A stretch of 64,000 nucleotides of DNA, from positions 3,011,001-3,075,000 of the forward strand of contig NC_015638.1 in NCBI RefSeq assembly GCF_000211855.2. Reading direction: 5' to 3'. A model generated the notes under the pieces. It saw only the letters and a list, made by a program, of their open reading frames with translations. It ran no database searches and was not told the DNA's origin. Positions 53,641 through 63,978 of the stretch are shown piece after piece; position 1 is the stretch's first letter; each line of letters starts with the position of its first letter. This DNA comes from Lacinutrix sp. 5H-3-7-4 (GTDB taxonomy: Bacteria; Bacteroidota; Bacteroidia; Flavobacteriales; Flavobacteriaceae). The position numbers were made by a program, and so were the translations under genes.

Positions 53641-54324
53641 ATGGATTTAATTCTTTATGCACTTGCTCCTGTTGCCGCAGTAATATTATATATTTATTTT
53701 AAAGATAAATATGAAAAAGAGCCAAAAAAACTTTTAATACTATCTTTTATTTTAGGAGCTATTGTTAGCGTTATACTAGCTTTAATTTTATATGGTGTTT
53801 TTGATATTGTCTTACCGCTAACTAATAGTTTAAGCATTGGGCAACAGTTTGTACAAGCTTTTTTTGTTGTTGGTTTTACAGAAGAATTAAGTAAATATCT
53901 TATTGTGTTCTTTTTTGCACAACGCAATAAAGAGTTTAACGAACCTTTTGATGGTATTGTTTACGCCGTAATGGTATCAATGGGTTTTGCTGCAACAGAA
54001 AATATTATGTACGTAATGGAAAGTGGTATTTCTACAGCAGTTTTAAGAGCTTTTACTGCCATTCCTGCTCATGCAACCTTTGGTATTCTTATGGGATATT
54101 TTATGGGTAAAGCAAAGTTTTCTAATAATAGATTTATACTTAATATGGCTGGTTTAGGCTTAGCAATTTTATTTCATGGTGCTTACGACTTTTTCTTATT
54201 TATAGATTTTGTACCAGGTATTTGGATTGGTGCAATAGTCTCTTTAATAGTAGCTATTTTATTGTCTAGAAAAGCAATAAAGAAGCATCAGGACATATCA
54301 TATTTTAATATTGAAAACAAATAA
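53641..54324 (+). CDS. PrsW-family intramembrane metalloprotease
   Basis: A 227-residue protein with about seven or eight segments. The active-site motifs are FTEELSKYL near 80-88 (EE), DGIVYAVMVSMGFAATENIM near 104-123, PAHATFGILMGYF near 142-154 and FHGAYDF near 178-184. Member of the type II CAAX-like PrsW family. Follows the Nudix gene by 18 bases. Confidence 0.85.
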   Translation: MDLILYALAPVAAVILYIYFKDKYEKEPKKLLILSFILGAIVSVILALILYGVFDIVLPLTNSLSIGQQFVQAFFVVGFTEELSKYLIVFFFAQRNKEFNEPFDGIVYAVMVSMGFAATENIMYVMESGISTAVLRAFTAIPAHATFGILMGYFMGKAKFSNNRFILNMAGLGLAILFHGAYDFFLFIDFVPGIWIGAIVSLIVAILLSRKAIKKHQDISYFNIENK

Positions 54325-54357
54325 ATTTGTATCTTTAAAACAAGCAATTCTATAATT

Positions 54358-54987
54358 TTGAAAACTGTTTTAAAATATATACTTCTACTCGCTTTGGTAC
54401 AGTCTTGTGCTACAAAAAAATATGTAAACAAAAAACAACTTACAGGCGCTATAAAAAGCATAACAAAAACAACTTACCTTGAAACTAATGGTAACAAAAA
54501 ATTGGTTGAAACTACCAAAATGCAATTAACTAATAACGGACGCATAAATTATGCTGAAGTTTATAATGCAGAAAATACACGTATTGAAACCATAGAAAAG
54601 AAACTTTTTTTTAACAAACGCTCATTCCCAAATAAAGAAGCTTATTACTGTAAAACCAGATGGAAACCTAAACAAAGAGAACGTATAAGTTGTTATACCC
54701 AAAAGCAATATAAAGTAAACGAATATATAGCTTATTACAACCCAGATGGAACTTTAAATAAAACCGAAGACAATTTTACAGACTTTAAAACCAGGCTATA
54801 CAATTACAACGCTAAAACCAACCTTCTAGAAACTATTATTGTTTTAAATAAAGCTAAGGATACTATAAATACTGTACAATTACAATGCTTAAAAATGGAC
54901 ATAAATGGTAATTGCATAAGTTTACAAAAAAGCTTTACTAACACAAATAGTAAAAAAATAATAACAAGAGATATTACATATTTTTAA
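54358..54987 (+). CDS. Lipoprotein of unknown function, TTG start
   Basis: A 209-residue lipoprotein starting at TTG 54358; no ATG is present in frame upstream. The lipobox is LALVQSCATKK (Cys near 17). The rest has strands with no known family (YNPDGTLNKTEDNFTDF resembles a YD-like turn). Convergent with MarC. Confidence 0.65.
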   Translation: MKTVLKYILLLALVQSCATKKYVNKKQLTGAIKSITKTTYLETNGNKKLVETTKMQLTNNGRINYAEVYNAENTRIETIEKKLFFNKRSFPNKEAYYCKTRWKPKQRERISCYTQKQYKVNEYIAYYNPDGTLNKTEDNFTDFKTRLYNYNAKTNLLETIIVLNKAKDTINTVQLQCLKMDINGNCISLQKSFTNTNSKKIITRDITYF

Positions 54988-54992
54988 ACCTT

Positions 54993-55616
54993 TTACAACC
55001 CAAGTACAGAAACTACAGAGGCTATAATATATTCTACACCAATAGCAATTACAATAAAACCTATAATTCTTGATAAGGCATTTATACCAGAAGCACCTAA
55101 AAATTTCACTATAAAATGTGCACTTTTTAATACCAAATAAATAGTTAGCGCTGCAGTAAATAAAGCACCAACTATTATACAAATATCTTGTGTTAATTGA
55201 AATTCTTGATTATACGTAATTAGTAAAGAAATAGTTCCAGGACCAGCAAGCATAGGTATTGCTAAAGGTGTTAAGCTTATTGCTTCACGACTATGTATAT
55301 CTTCTTGTACTTTTTGGCGTTTCATACCTTTATGTTCACGAAATTTACCAGTAAGTAAAGCAAATCCAGATGATGCAATAATTAAACCTCCAGCAATTTT
55401 TAATGCGTTTAAACTTATGCCAAAAAAAGATAAAATATACTTACCAGCAAAAAAGGATAGTAATAGAATAATAAGCACATCTACAGCAGTCCAGAAAGCC
55501 GTAACTGCACGTTCTTTTTTAGTATGTTCAAGTGTTAAGCCTACAAATACAGGTACGGTTCCTAGCGGATTCATTATTGAAAATAAAGCGCCAAAAGCAA
55601 TTAAATATAACTCCAT
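54993..55616 (-). CDS. MarC-family membrane protein
   Basis: A 207-residue six-segment protein with MarC signatures: FGALFSIMNPLGTVPVFVGL near 8-27, LLSFFAGKYILSFFGISLNALKIAGG-type region (about 52-77), and TPLAIPMLAGPGTISLLI near 116-133. Function unknown. Confidence 0.85.
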   Translation of the reverse strand: MELYLIAFGALFSIMNPLGTVPVFVGLTLEHTKKERAVTAFWTAVDVLIILLLSFFAGKYILSFFGISLNALKIAGGLIIASSGFALLTGKFREHKGMKRQKVQEDIHSREAISLTPLAIPMLAGPGTISLLITYNQEFQLTQDICIIVGALFTAALTIYLVLKSAHFIVKFLGASGINALSRIIGFIVIAIGVEYIIASVVSVLGL

Positions 55617-55709
55617 TGTTTTTTCGACAAAGAGATTATTTTTATCAATAAAAAAGGTTAATTTAAATTGAATAAATACTTAGTAAAACATCAATAAAAT
55701 TTACATTTT

Positions 55710-57491
55710 CTATTCATCATTTAACGTTTTCATAAAGTTTACAACGTCTTTAATTTCAGAGTTAGATAAGTTTAAACTATCGCTAGGTAAAGTTTGATAT
55801 TCTAAATCTAAACCTAAGCCACTTCCTCCACCGTTATTATAAAAAACAAGAACCTCATCTAAAGTATTATAAACGCCATTATGCATGTATGGTGCAGTTT
55901 TTTCAATATTTCTAATTGTTGGTGTTTTAAAAAAGAATTTACGCTCTTTAGTATTAAAAACATTGTAACGTCCTAAATCTGGACTAACTTTTGGTTTCAT
56001 TTTAGTTGAATTTGGCACACCAATTAATTCCATTTCACTCTCGGTAAAATTTGGAGGAACTGTACCATTAAAAACTGGTGCAAAATGGCAGGTTGCACAT
56101 TTACCTTTACCGTTAAAAATATTAAATCCGTTAATCTCGCTTTTGGTTAATGATTGTTCTAGGTTATTTATATTTCTATCGAATTTAGAATTGAATGTAT
56201 TTAAACTACGAATGTAAGTTGCTATCGCATGTCTTATTTCTCTATCGGAAATTTTACCATAATACTCATTAAAAGCCGACACATATTTAGGATTTTTTAA
56301 AACGGCATTAGTAATCGTTTTTAAATCTGAATGAAACTCGTCTTTATTATCAATTACACTTACAATTTGACCTTCTAAACTTCCCGCGCGACCATCATAA
56401 AAAAAACTCTTTTGAAGTGCCGCATAAGCAACAGTTGGTGTGTTTCTGGTTTGTTTTTTAAAAGTTTTAAAACCATCTGTAAATGCTTTTTCTTTTACAT
56501 GGCATGTTGCACAACTTATCTCTTGGGAAGTAGATAAATTTTTATCGTTAAAAAGCAGTTGTCCTAACGTGGCCTTTTTTACTACTTTATGATCTTGTTT
56601 ATTGCTATCTGAAAAATAATTTAAATTAAATGTTTCATTAGAAAACAAAGATGTCATATTATTTTTAAAAGCCAGCTCAAAAGGAAAATTAACATTCCAA
56701 TCGCTTTGTGTTTCTACTAATAAGCGAAGTTGTTTGTTTGTATGGTTTTTTATAAAACTATATCTATCAAACGTATTAAAATCTGCATTTAAAATCGCTA
56801 TAGTTTCAGCAATTTCTGTGTTCCAATTTTTTACTAGGTTTTGGTTTTTAAAATTACTTTTAAATACATTAAGAATATCTTGTATTGTTTTATAGGCTAT
56901 TTGTGCTTCAAATAAAGAGTTTTCAAGAACAGGTGAATCAAAACCAGTAATACCTGTTAAAGCTACACGGGCAATTTCATCTCTAATTAACCAAATTACA
57001 TGGTGGTTTTTAAGCTTTAAACTTGTGTTTTTAAGTACTAAATTTAAGCGATTTTTAGTTGCTTTTGCAGTGGTTTTAATTGTTGCTAAATCTACGTCAT
57101 CGTCAAAAAGCATTTCTTCTAACACTTGAAATCCTTTTGGATTATTTATTTTAATATCTGTAGCGTCTTCTTCTTCTATTTTTAGAATATTTGGTGCATT
57201 TAAAAACTTGTAGTTAGCCTTATCTACAAATGCTAAAATAGGTTCTAAGCTTTTAAATGCAGAACGTGCTAATTTATAAGCTTTTATTCCCTGAGTTTTA
57301 TTTTTAGCAACTTCTAAAGCCTCTAAGTGCTTAATACATGTTTGTAAACCAGACTTATAATTAGATTGTAATATTAAAACAGGATCGCTTTCGTAAGCTT
57401 CTTTTTTTTGATTACAGCCTAAAAGTAAAACTAAAAACAAACACGCACTTAAAGTGCGTGTTATGTTTAAATTTAAATAAATTGAAAACAT
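55710..57491 (-). CDS. Fusion: imelysin-like domain plus di-haem cytochrome c peroxidase
   Basis: A 593-residue protein with an N-terminal signal or lipid anchor (LLLGCNQKK, Cys near 26). An imelysin-like helical domain at about 40-260 is followed by a cytochrome c peroxidase/MauG-type domain at about 300-593 with two c-type haem motifs, CATCH near 330 (SCATCHVKEKAFTDG) and near 470 (CATCHFAPVF). GRAGSLEGQ near 365 and PYMHNGVYNTLDEVL near 545 are typical of CCP. It is translated with PhoX (one-base gap). Confidence 0.85.
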   Translation of the reverse strand: MFSIYLNLNITRTLSACLFLVLLLGCNQKKEAYESDPVLILQSNYKSGLQTCIKHLEALEVAKNKTQGIKAYKLARSAFKSLEPILAFVDKANYKFLNAPNILKIEEEDATDIKINNPKGFQVLEEMLFDDDVDLATIKTTAKATKNRLNLVLKNTSLKLKNHHVIWLIRDEIARVALTGITGFDSPVLENSLFEAQIAYKTIQDILNVFKSNFKNQNLVKNWNTEIAETIAILNADFNTFDRYSFIKNHTNKQLRLLVETQSDWNVNFPFELAFKNNMTSLFSNETFNLNYFSDSNKQDHKVVKKATLGQLLFNDKNLSTSQEISCATCHVKEKAFTDGFKTFKKQTRNTPTVAYAALQKSFFYDGRAGSLEGQIVSVIDNKDEFHSDLKTITNAVLKNPKYVSAFNEYYGKISDREIRHAIATYIRSLNTFNSKFDRNINNLEQSLTKSEINGFNIFNGKGKCATCHFAPVFNGTVPPNFTESEMELIGVPNSTKMKPKVSPDLGRYNVFNTKERKFFFKTPTIRNIEKTAPYMHNGVYNTLDEVLVFYNNGGGSGLGLDLEYQTLPSDSLNLSNSEIKDVVNFMKTLNDE

Positions 57492-57492
57492 T

Positions 57493-58944
57493 TTATCTTT
57501 CTAAACCGTTTATAGTAAAAATCATACTTCCTTCTCCTGTTGTTGGTGATGGATTTGCTGCAGGATCTGTAAAGTTACCTTGCCAACCATGGTTTTGTGT
57601 TATTAATAAAAACGTGTCATCTATTCCTACAGTTTCAGAGATATCAATCATACCTGTTAATTCCCAAGTACTACTAGTTGTACCATAGCCTTGAATTTCT
57701 GCTAAATCTTGATCTGCTTCTAAAACGGTTTTAAATGTACCATCGTTTAAATTATATTGGTATAAACGTGCGTAATGCATTTTATCTGCATTATCAAAAT
57801 AACCATTTGGGTCTTCTTGAATGTAAGCATAATTTTCTGTAACTAAAATGTTATCTGGACTGTGGAAAGCTTTTGCTTTACCACTTTCTAAATCACCATC
57901 TAATACACAAGTAATTGTTCCAGCTCCAGATGGATCATTTTCATTTAATGTAACTTTATAAATACGACCATAAGTTGTTCCTTTTCCAACTAATCCTGGT
58001 TTTTTTCTTCCTGTAACACAAAAATAAATCTCTCTATTATTTGCTGCAGAACCTCTTCTCCAATCGATATCTTCTAAACGAGAAAAGCCCATTGCTCCTT
58101 TTGTTTTAGCTTCGGTATCTAACATTGTAATTTCAGTTTCTTCTAAAGGCACAAAATCTATACTATAACTTTGTCCTTCTTGCATATCTACTTCAAAATC
58201 TATTGCTGTATCTGTTACACGTAAAGCATATAATTGACCGCCATATAAATCACCACGATTACCAACATACATTCCTAATTGTCCTGATGGTGCTTCGTTA
58301 TCTGAATGGTCATCGCCAATAAAAACAACAGTTTTATCTTGGTAAGCATCTTTACCAATAACTACAGCATTTTCTGTAGACCATTGTCCTAATGCTGGTA
58401 ATAATTGAGCATAAGATGCGTTTCCAGAACTTCTAAAAGGATCTGTTGCAAAAACACCTTTACTTGCTCCACCCCATTCACCACCAGATAAATATAATGG
58501 TCCAAAACCGTGCTCTTCTTGTGTTACTAAAGAACCTGAACATTGTGCTGTTGCAGCTGTTGCTGTAGCGTTTAATATGTATTCTCCTGCAACTGGCTTG
58601 AAAGTTTCATCTAATTCAATTCTAGCAATAGAAAAATCTGCTTCTATATTATTAATTAAAGTAAATGTACCATTATCATTTTTTATTAATCCAGCACCAT
58701 CTGCCATAGAACCGTAAACGAAATTTGGTGTTTGTTCTAATTGATCTTCAGATGTCATTAATGGATACACATCAATGTTACTAAATTCTGGGCTTACTTT
58801 TAATAAAGTAGGTGTTGTAGAATGTGCTTTTAATTCTACAGGATTCGAGTTTTCTACTATGGCTGCATTGTCATCATCATTTTTACATGCGGCTAAGGCT
58901 AAAAAGCTTAATCCTAATGCGGTTACTTTTAAGTAATTTTTCAT
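57493..58944 (-). CDS. PhoX/DUF839-family lipoprotein phosphatase-like
   Basis: A 483-residue protein with lipobox FLALAACKND (Cys near 20). DUF839 (PhoX) domain over about 60-480: LSGGEWGGASKGVF near 151-164, MGFSRLEDIDWRRG near 282-295 and IYKVTLNENDP near 330-340. PhoX-type phosphatases use iron and calcium. It precedes the imelysin-CCP gene by one base, so the two are one transcript. Confidence 0.8.
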   Translation of the reverse strand: MKNYLKVTALGLSFLALAACKNDDDNAAIVENSNPVELKAHSTTPTLLKVSPEFSNIDVYPLMTSEDQLEQTPNFVYGSMADGAGLIKNDNGTFTLINNIEADFSIARIELDETFKPVAGEYILNATATAATAQCSGSLVTQEEHGFGPLYLSGGEWGGASKGVFATDPFRSSGNASYAQLLPALGQWSTENAVVIGKDAYQDKTVVFIGDDHSDNEAPSGQLGMYVGNRGDLYGGQLYALRVTDTAIDFEVDMQEGQSYSIDFVPLEETEITMLDTEAKTKGAMGFSRLEDIDWRRGSAANNREIYFCVTGRKKPGLVGKGTTYGRIYKVTLNENDPSGAGTITCVLDGDLESGKAKAFHSPDNILVTENYAYIQEDPNGYFDNADKMHYARLYQYNLNDGTFKTVLEADQDLAEIQGYGTTSSTWELTGMIDISETVGIDDTFLLITQNHGWQGNFTDPAANPSPTTGEGSMIFTINGLER

Positions 58945-59079
58945 TATGTTTTTGGTTTGTTAAATTGATTACGTAAAGCAACCAATTAAACTTTAACACA
59001 ATGTTTATTAAAAAATATGTAATTATTAAGGTAAGTTTATGTGAATGTTAAATGTAAAACTAAAGTAAAAATAGTGTTT

Positions 59080-60849
59080 CTAAATCTTTGCTTGATAGGT
59101 ATACAAATCAAAATAACGTCCTTGTGATGCTATTAACTCATCATGATTTCCACGCTCTGCGATTTTTCCGTTTTCAATAACTAAAATTTGATCTGCTTTG
59201 CGAATTGTACTTAATCTATGTGCAATAACAATTGTTGTTCTATTTTTTGTTAACTGTGCTAAACTTTTTTGAATTAAAGCTTCACTTTCTGTATCTAAAT
59301 TTGAGGTTGCCTCGTCTAAAATAATAATTTTAGGATCTGCTAAAATAGCTCTTGCAATGGCTATACGCTGTCTTTGTCCTCCAGAAAGTTTTACGCCTCT
59401 TTCTCCTATTAAAGTTTCTAAACCATTTTCAAAACGGTCTGTAAACTCATTTACATAAGCCGCTTTTACTGCTGCTTGTAATTGAACTTCTGTAGCGTTT
59501 GGCCTTGGAAACATAATGTTTTCTTTAATTGTACCTTCAAACAAAAATTCGTCTTGTAATACTACACCTAAATGTTGTCTAAAACTATTTAATTTTATTT
59601 TAGATAAATCCTTACCGTCTATAGTAATTTTTCCAGATTTAGGATTTAAAAATGTAGCCGATAATCCTGCTATTGTAGATTTTCCTGAACCAGAACTTCC
59701 TACTAATGCAATTACAGATCCTGATGGTGCTTTAAAATCTATATTATGCAATACAGGTTTATTATCTTCATATTCAAACGAGACGTTACTAAACTCTATT
59801 TCGCCTTTAAATTCTTGTAATTCTATGGTTCGGTTTTTATCGTCTTCTTCGGCCGCCATATTCATTAGCTCTTCAGTTCTATCTAAACCTGCTAAAGCTT
59901 CGGTTAATTGACTTCCTATGTTACTCATTTGTATTATTGGTGCAATCATGAATCCTAAAACTAGAGTAAAAAATAGAAAATCACCTGTGGTCATTTCATT
60001 TTGAATCATATAATAACCACCAATGCCCATAATACCTGTAGTAGCAACACCTATTAAAAAGGTTGAAGAACTCGTCATTAAAGCTGTTGCTGTTAAACTC
60101 TTTTTTACGTTTTTATATAGTCGCTCAACACCTTTTTCAAAAGCAGAATTTTCTTGTTCTTCGGCATTAAAGGCTTTTATAACACGAACACCTGCTAGGG
60201 TTTCGGTTAAACGTCCTGTTACTTCGGCGTTAATTTTTCCTCTTGATCTAAAAATTGGTCTTATATATTTAAATGCTTTTAAAGCAATAACTCCAAAAAT
60301 TGATAATGGAATAAACACAAAAAGCGTCATCCATGGATTTAGTTTTATTAATATTATTAATGATATAACAGCGGTAAATGTACCACCAACTAATTGTACT
60401 AAACCTGTACCTATTAAATTTCTAACGCCTTCTACATCTGTCATGATTCTGGATACTAACGCACCAGATTTAGTATTATCGAAAAAACTAATGGGTAACG
60501 ATAATACCTTTTTTTGTACTTGAGCGCGTAACTCACTAATTAGATATTGTGCTTGAACACTTAATATTTTTGTTAATAAAAACGAAGTTACCGCCTGTAC
60601 TGTTATTGCTCCTATTACAATTGCTATTAAAACCCATAGTTTACTAGTATCGCCACTTGGTACAACCTCATCAAGCAGTACTTTACTTTGCCATGGTAAT
60701 ATTAAACCAGATAAACTTTTTATTACTATTAAAATTAAACCAATAAACACCAACTTACGTCTTGGCCAAATTATAGTTTTAAAAGCTTGAGCCATTGTAA
60801 CTTTTGGTTTGGCTTTATTTTTGTTTTCTGAAGTTTTATATGATCGCAT
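59080..60849 (-). CDS. ABC exporter of MsbA/LmrA type
   Basis: A 589-residue half-transporter. The six-segment membrane domain spans about 30-320, and the nucleotide-binding domain about 355-589 with Walker A VGSSGSGKST near 384-393, signature LSGGQRQR near 488-495, Walker B KIIILDEATS near 507-516 and H-loop IVIAHRLST near 543-551. Length and layout fit lipid or drug exporters. It may flip lipid A. Divergent from the MFS gene. Confidence 0.88.
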   Translation of the reverse strand: MRSYKTSENKNKAKPKVTMAQAFKTIIWPRRKLVFIGLILIVIKSLSGLILPWQSKVLLDEVVPSGDTSKLWVLIAIVIGAITVQAVTSFLLTKILSVQAQYLISELRAQVQKKVLSLPISFFDNTKSGALVSRIMTDVEGVRNLIGTGLVQLVGGTFTAVISLIILIKLNPWMTLFVFIPLSIFGVIALKAFKYIRPIFRSRGKINAEVTGRLTETLAGVRVIKAFNAEEQENSAFEKGVERLYKNVKKSLTATALMTSSSTFLIGVATTGIMGIGGYYMIQNEMTTGDFLFFTLVLGFMIAPIIQMSNIGSQLTEALAGLDRTEELMNMAAEEDDKNRTIELQEFKGEIEFSNVSFEYEDNKPVLHNIDFKAPSGSVIALVGSSGSGKSTIAGLSATFLNPKSGKITIDGKDLSKIKLNSFRQHLGVVLQDEFLFEGTIKENIMFPRPNATEVQLQAAVKAAYVNEFTDRFENGLETLIGERGVKLSGGQRQRIAIARAILADPKIIILDEATSNLDTESEALIQKSLAQLTKNRTTIVIAHRLSTIRKADQILVIENGKIAERGNHDELIASQGRYFDLYTYQAKI

Positions 60850-60935
60850 ATCTACAATTTATCTTGCAAAGATACGCTTGTAAATATTATACGTTTTACA
60901 TTGAAAAATTAATGTTTTGTTAATTCATTTTTTAG

Positions 60936-60968
60936 TTTGAAAAGCTCCTTACAATTACCTTACTTTTG
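60936..60968 (+). promoter_or_regulatory. Promoter of the Bcr/CflA-like MFS gene
   Basis: TTTG at 60936-60939, a 21-base spacer, and TACTTTTG at 60961-60968. The box ends just before the ATG pair at 60970/60973, so the transcript is nearly leaderless or starts inside the codon run. Confidence 0.6.
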
Positions 60969-60969
60969 C

Positions 60970-62181
60970 ATGATGCAAAAACAAGCGCCAATAAAAACCG
61001 AATTTATAGCATTAATGGCTGCATTAATGTCTTTAGTTGCTCTAACTATTGATGCCTTACTTCCTGCTTTACCAGAGATTGGTAATAGTCTAGGAGTTAC
61101 AAATCCTGAAAATAACCAACTTTTAATTACCATGATTTTTCTTGGTATTGGTTGCGGTCAATTAGTTTTTGGTCCATTGTCTGATAGTTTTGGGAGAAAA
61201 CCAATGGTTTACATAGGCTTTGTAATTTTTGCTATTGCAAGTTTTATTTGTGTAACTACAGAGAGTTTTGAAATGATGATTTTAGGACGCATACTGCAAG
61301 GTGTTGGTTTATCATCACCACGAACTATATCTATTGCAATGATTAGAGATACTTATAGTGGCGATTATATGGCAAAAGTACTATCTATAGTTGTTATGTT
61401 TTTTATTTTGGTTCCTGTAATTGCTCCTACTTTTGGTCAGTTTTTATTAAATTTCTCTAACTGGAAAGCTATTTTTAATGTTAATTTAGTAATTGGTGTT
61501 TTAATTATTTTTTGGTTTTGGAAACGCCAACCAGAAACCTTAGCTAAACATAATACCATTAAATTTTCTCCAAGAATATTTATTACAGGTACAAAAGAAT
61601 TTTTAAAATTTAAGCCTGCAATTGCTTTTACTTTAGCATCTGGATTTATTACTGGTTCTTTTATGGTATATTTAAGTACCTCTCAACAAATTTTTCAAGA
61701 ACAATATGGCTTAGGTGAATTATTCCCTTACTTTTTTGCAAGCACAGCTATTTCTGTTGGTTTATCTACATTTTTAAACAGTAGACTAGTTGTTAGGTTT
61801 GGATCTTTTAAACTTGCATCTGTGGCTGCATTTGCCTTTTTTGTAATTTCTGTACTATATGTGATTTTATTTTGGCAAGGTATAAATCCGCCTGTTGCAG
61901 TATTGCTAGGTTTTTTATTAGTACAATTTTTTGCTGTAGGTTTATTATTTGGAAACTTACGTTCTCTAGCCATGGAACCTTTAGGACATATTGCAGGAAT
62001 TGGTGCTGCAATAAATGGTTTTGTTTCTACAGTTATGGCTGTACCAATTGCTAATTTTATTGGTAGTTATGTAAAAACTTCAGTATTACCTTTGTTTCTT
62101 GGCTTTATGGTTTTTGGTTTATTAACTGTACTTGTATTTGCTTATGTTAGGCGTATAAATGGTGTTGCAAAAACTGTTTAA
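60970..62181 (+). CDS. MFS multidrug transporter, Bcr/CflA family
   Basis: A 403-residue protein from the ATG at 60970, with a second Met directly following. A TTG at 60937 would add 11 residues but lies within the promoter. Twelve segments with Bcr/CflA signature ALLPALPEIG near 27-36 and GPLSDSFGRKPM near 65-76. Exports drugs or sulfonamide-type compounds by family. Confidence 0.85.
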   Translation: MMQKQAPIKTEFIALMAALMSLVALTIDALLPALPEIGNSLGVTNPENNQLLITMIFLGIGCGQLVFGPLSDSFGRKPMVYIGFVIFAIASFICVTTESFEMMILGRILQGVGLSSPRTISIAMIRDTYSGDYMAKVLSIVVMFFILVPVIAPTFGQFLLNFSNWKAIFNVNLVIGVLIIFWFWKRQPETLAKHNTIKFSPRIFITGTKEFLKFKPAIAFTLASGFITGSFMVYLSTSQQIFQEQYGLGELFPYFFASTAISVGLSTFLNSRLVVRFGSFKLASVAAFAFFVISVLYVILFWQGINPPVAVLLGFLLVQFFAVGLLFGNLRSLAMEPLGHIAGIGAAINGFVSTVMAVPIANFIGSYVKTSVLPLFLGFMVFGLLTVLVFAYVRRINGVAKTV

Positions 62182-62494
62182 TTTAATAGTTATAGGCTAT
62201 TTTATTATTTATTCTGAGTAATAAATATTTACAACAAACCCTTTGCCTCTTAGGTAGTATAATTTTTTAGTATATACATATCCAAAATTATTTCTAGTTT
62301 TATTTAGACACCAATACCTTAGCGTTTTATTGATAGTATTTTGGTGGAAAATCATCTTTATCCAAATAAAAAAAACCAATACTACTCTCCTATTACAACA
62401 AATAATTTAATTATCTAAAAATCAGAATATTAAACACGTGTTTAGTAAATAAAACTGTATTTTAGCTATGCTATTTAATCTATAAAAAAACATT
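62182..62494. other. Intergenic region, no clear feature
   Basis: 313 bases of AT-rich sequence between the MFS transporter and the next gene. I see no gene, no strong hairpin with a T run, and no clear TAnnTTTG box. A TATTTTAG near 62458 is a weak -7 candidate for the next gene. Confidence 0.5.
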
Positions 62495-63874
62495 ATGTAT
62501 TCAAAACTTTTATACCTGTGTCTTGCTATACTATTTATTAATTTAAGCTTTGCTCAAGAACAAAAAATATGGGAGCTTGAACATGGTGAGTTTAAACTCT
62601 ATAAATCTAATGGTATTTCTGCTAGATTTGAATCTCAAAATTCTAAAAGACATCCAGGAAAATTTATAGCTTCTACAGGAAACCGTAAAGGCAACCGTCC
62701 GTCTGCAGAAGATATATTTATTACTTATAGAGGAACTTGTGGCCAACAAATTAAAATAGAAACTGGCCAATTGTTTAATCACAACCCATTACTTCAAACT
62801 TTTATAAAAACAAGAAAACTAGAAGACTTACCAATTAAAAACATGTTAAATGCACTATCTAAAGGTTTAAAAAAAGAGTGTGAAGAACTTGAATCTATTA
62901 GAGTTAATATTGGGCCTTTATACATACCCAAAACAGAATCTAATACTAAAGCCGAAACAATAACGGTGCAAGCAAACATGTCTAAAACTAATAATTGGAA
63001 ACTTAAAGAAGGTTTTGGTGCATCTTTAGATAACTTAAAAATAAAATTTAACACAACACCATTTTTAAACACTTATTTAGCTGTTAATTATGAAGGACCA
63101 TGTAAAACCGTACAACAATTAAATATAGCACCTGTTTTTAGTAACAATACAGAGCGTTATGCTTATAAAAAGCCAACAGGAATGCTTTATTATGAAAAAA
63201 TTGCAAAACGAACAATTAAACCTTTCCTTTTAGAATGCCCAGATGTGGAAACTTTTGAATTTTCTTTAAAAGATGTACCTGATAATGTTTTTATAAGAGA
63301 AGGCACTAAAGGTGTTATTAAGGCTAATAAAAGCAACAATTGGCAGTTAAATTTGTCTGATTTTGGTTACTACAGCGCAGAAGCACCTAGAATAAACTCG
63401 TACAGCGACTTAATAACACAATTAGAAACCAATGAGTTTCCTTTTTTTGAACGCTACTCTGACTTTTTTAAACTTTTCTACGAAGATTTTATGGATGCCT
63501 ATGGAACCACATGCCGAAACAATTTATCTAACGTAACAAAAATTAGTATTCATGCTTTTGAAAGCCGATATAATAGTGATGGATTTAAAATTAGTGAAAC
63601 CTCGCTTGGAGAACCTCAAGTATCTTATGTAGAAACAAAATACTTTAACATCTACAATAAATTTGCTGCTTATAATAAGCAAACAGTAATGTATAATATT
63701 TTTAAAGCTTATTTAGAGGGAAAATCTCAAAACAATATAGAACCAGTGAGACAAGCCATATTATTTAGGCTCGAAGGCTCACAACAAATTAATAAGTACA
63801 TAAACTCTAATTGTAACGATGCTAAGCTAAAAGCTATGTATAATTATATTCAAAAATTAGCGAGAAGTTTATAA
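62495..63874 (+). CDS. Secreted protein of unknown function
   Basis: A 459-residue protein with a signal peptide (about 1-20, MYSKLLYLCLAILFINLSFA). The mature part has a repeat-like mix of strands, with Cys residues at RGTCGQQIK, LKKECEEL, YEGPCKTVQ, LLECPDV and YGTTCRNN. No family recognised. The window's end has a terminator and a convergent gene. Confidence 0.6.
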   Translation: MYSKLLYLCLAILFINLSFAQEQKIWELEHGEFKLYKSNGISARFESQNSKRHPGKFIASTGNRKGNRPSAEDIFITYRGTCGQQIKIETGQLFNHNPLLQTFIKTRKLEDLPIKNMLNALSKGLKKECEELESIRVNIGPLYIPKTESNTKAETITVQANMSKTNNWKLKEGFGASLDNLKIKFNTTPFLNTYLAVNYEGPCKTVQQLNIAPVFSNNTERYAYKKPTGMLYYEKIAKRTIKPFLLECPDVETFEFSLKDVPDNVFIREGTKGVIKANKSNNWQLNLSDFGYYSAEAPRINSYSDLITQLETNEFPFFERYSDFFKLFYEDFMDAYGTTCRNNLSNVTKISIHAFESRYNSDGFKISETSLGEPQVSYVETKYFNIYNKFAAYNKQTVMYNIFKAYLEGKSQNNIEPVRQAILFRLEGSQQINKYINSNCNDAKLKAMYNYIQKLARSL

Positions 63875-63920
63875 TTTACAGCTGAAGTATACTGTAGGAT
63901 AGTTATAAAGGTTAAAACAA

Positions 63921-63957
63921 AAAAAAAGCGTTTTTAAATATTACTTTAAAAACGCTT
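63921..63957 (-). terminator. Terminator of the gene entering from the right edge
   Basis: AAGCGTTTTTAAA and TTTAAAAACGCTT form a 13-bp stem. On the minus strand it is followed by nine T residues, and on the plus strand there is no T run, so it serves the minus-strand gene. Confidence 0.7.
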
Positions 63958-63978
63958 AGCTCAGTAAACAATACAATT

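Noticed and set aside
60937-60969. TTG start extending the MFS protein by 11 residues
   Set aside because: The stretch holds a good TTTG-N21-TACTTTTG promoter, and two ATG codons follow at once.
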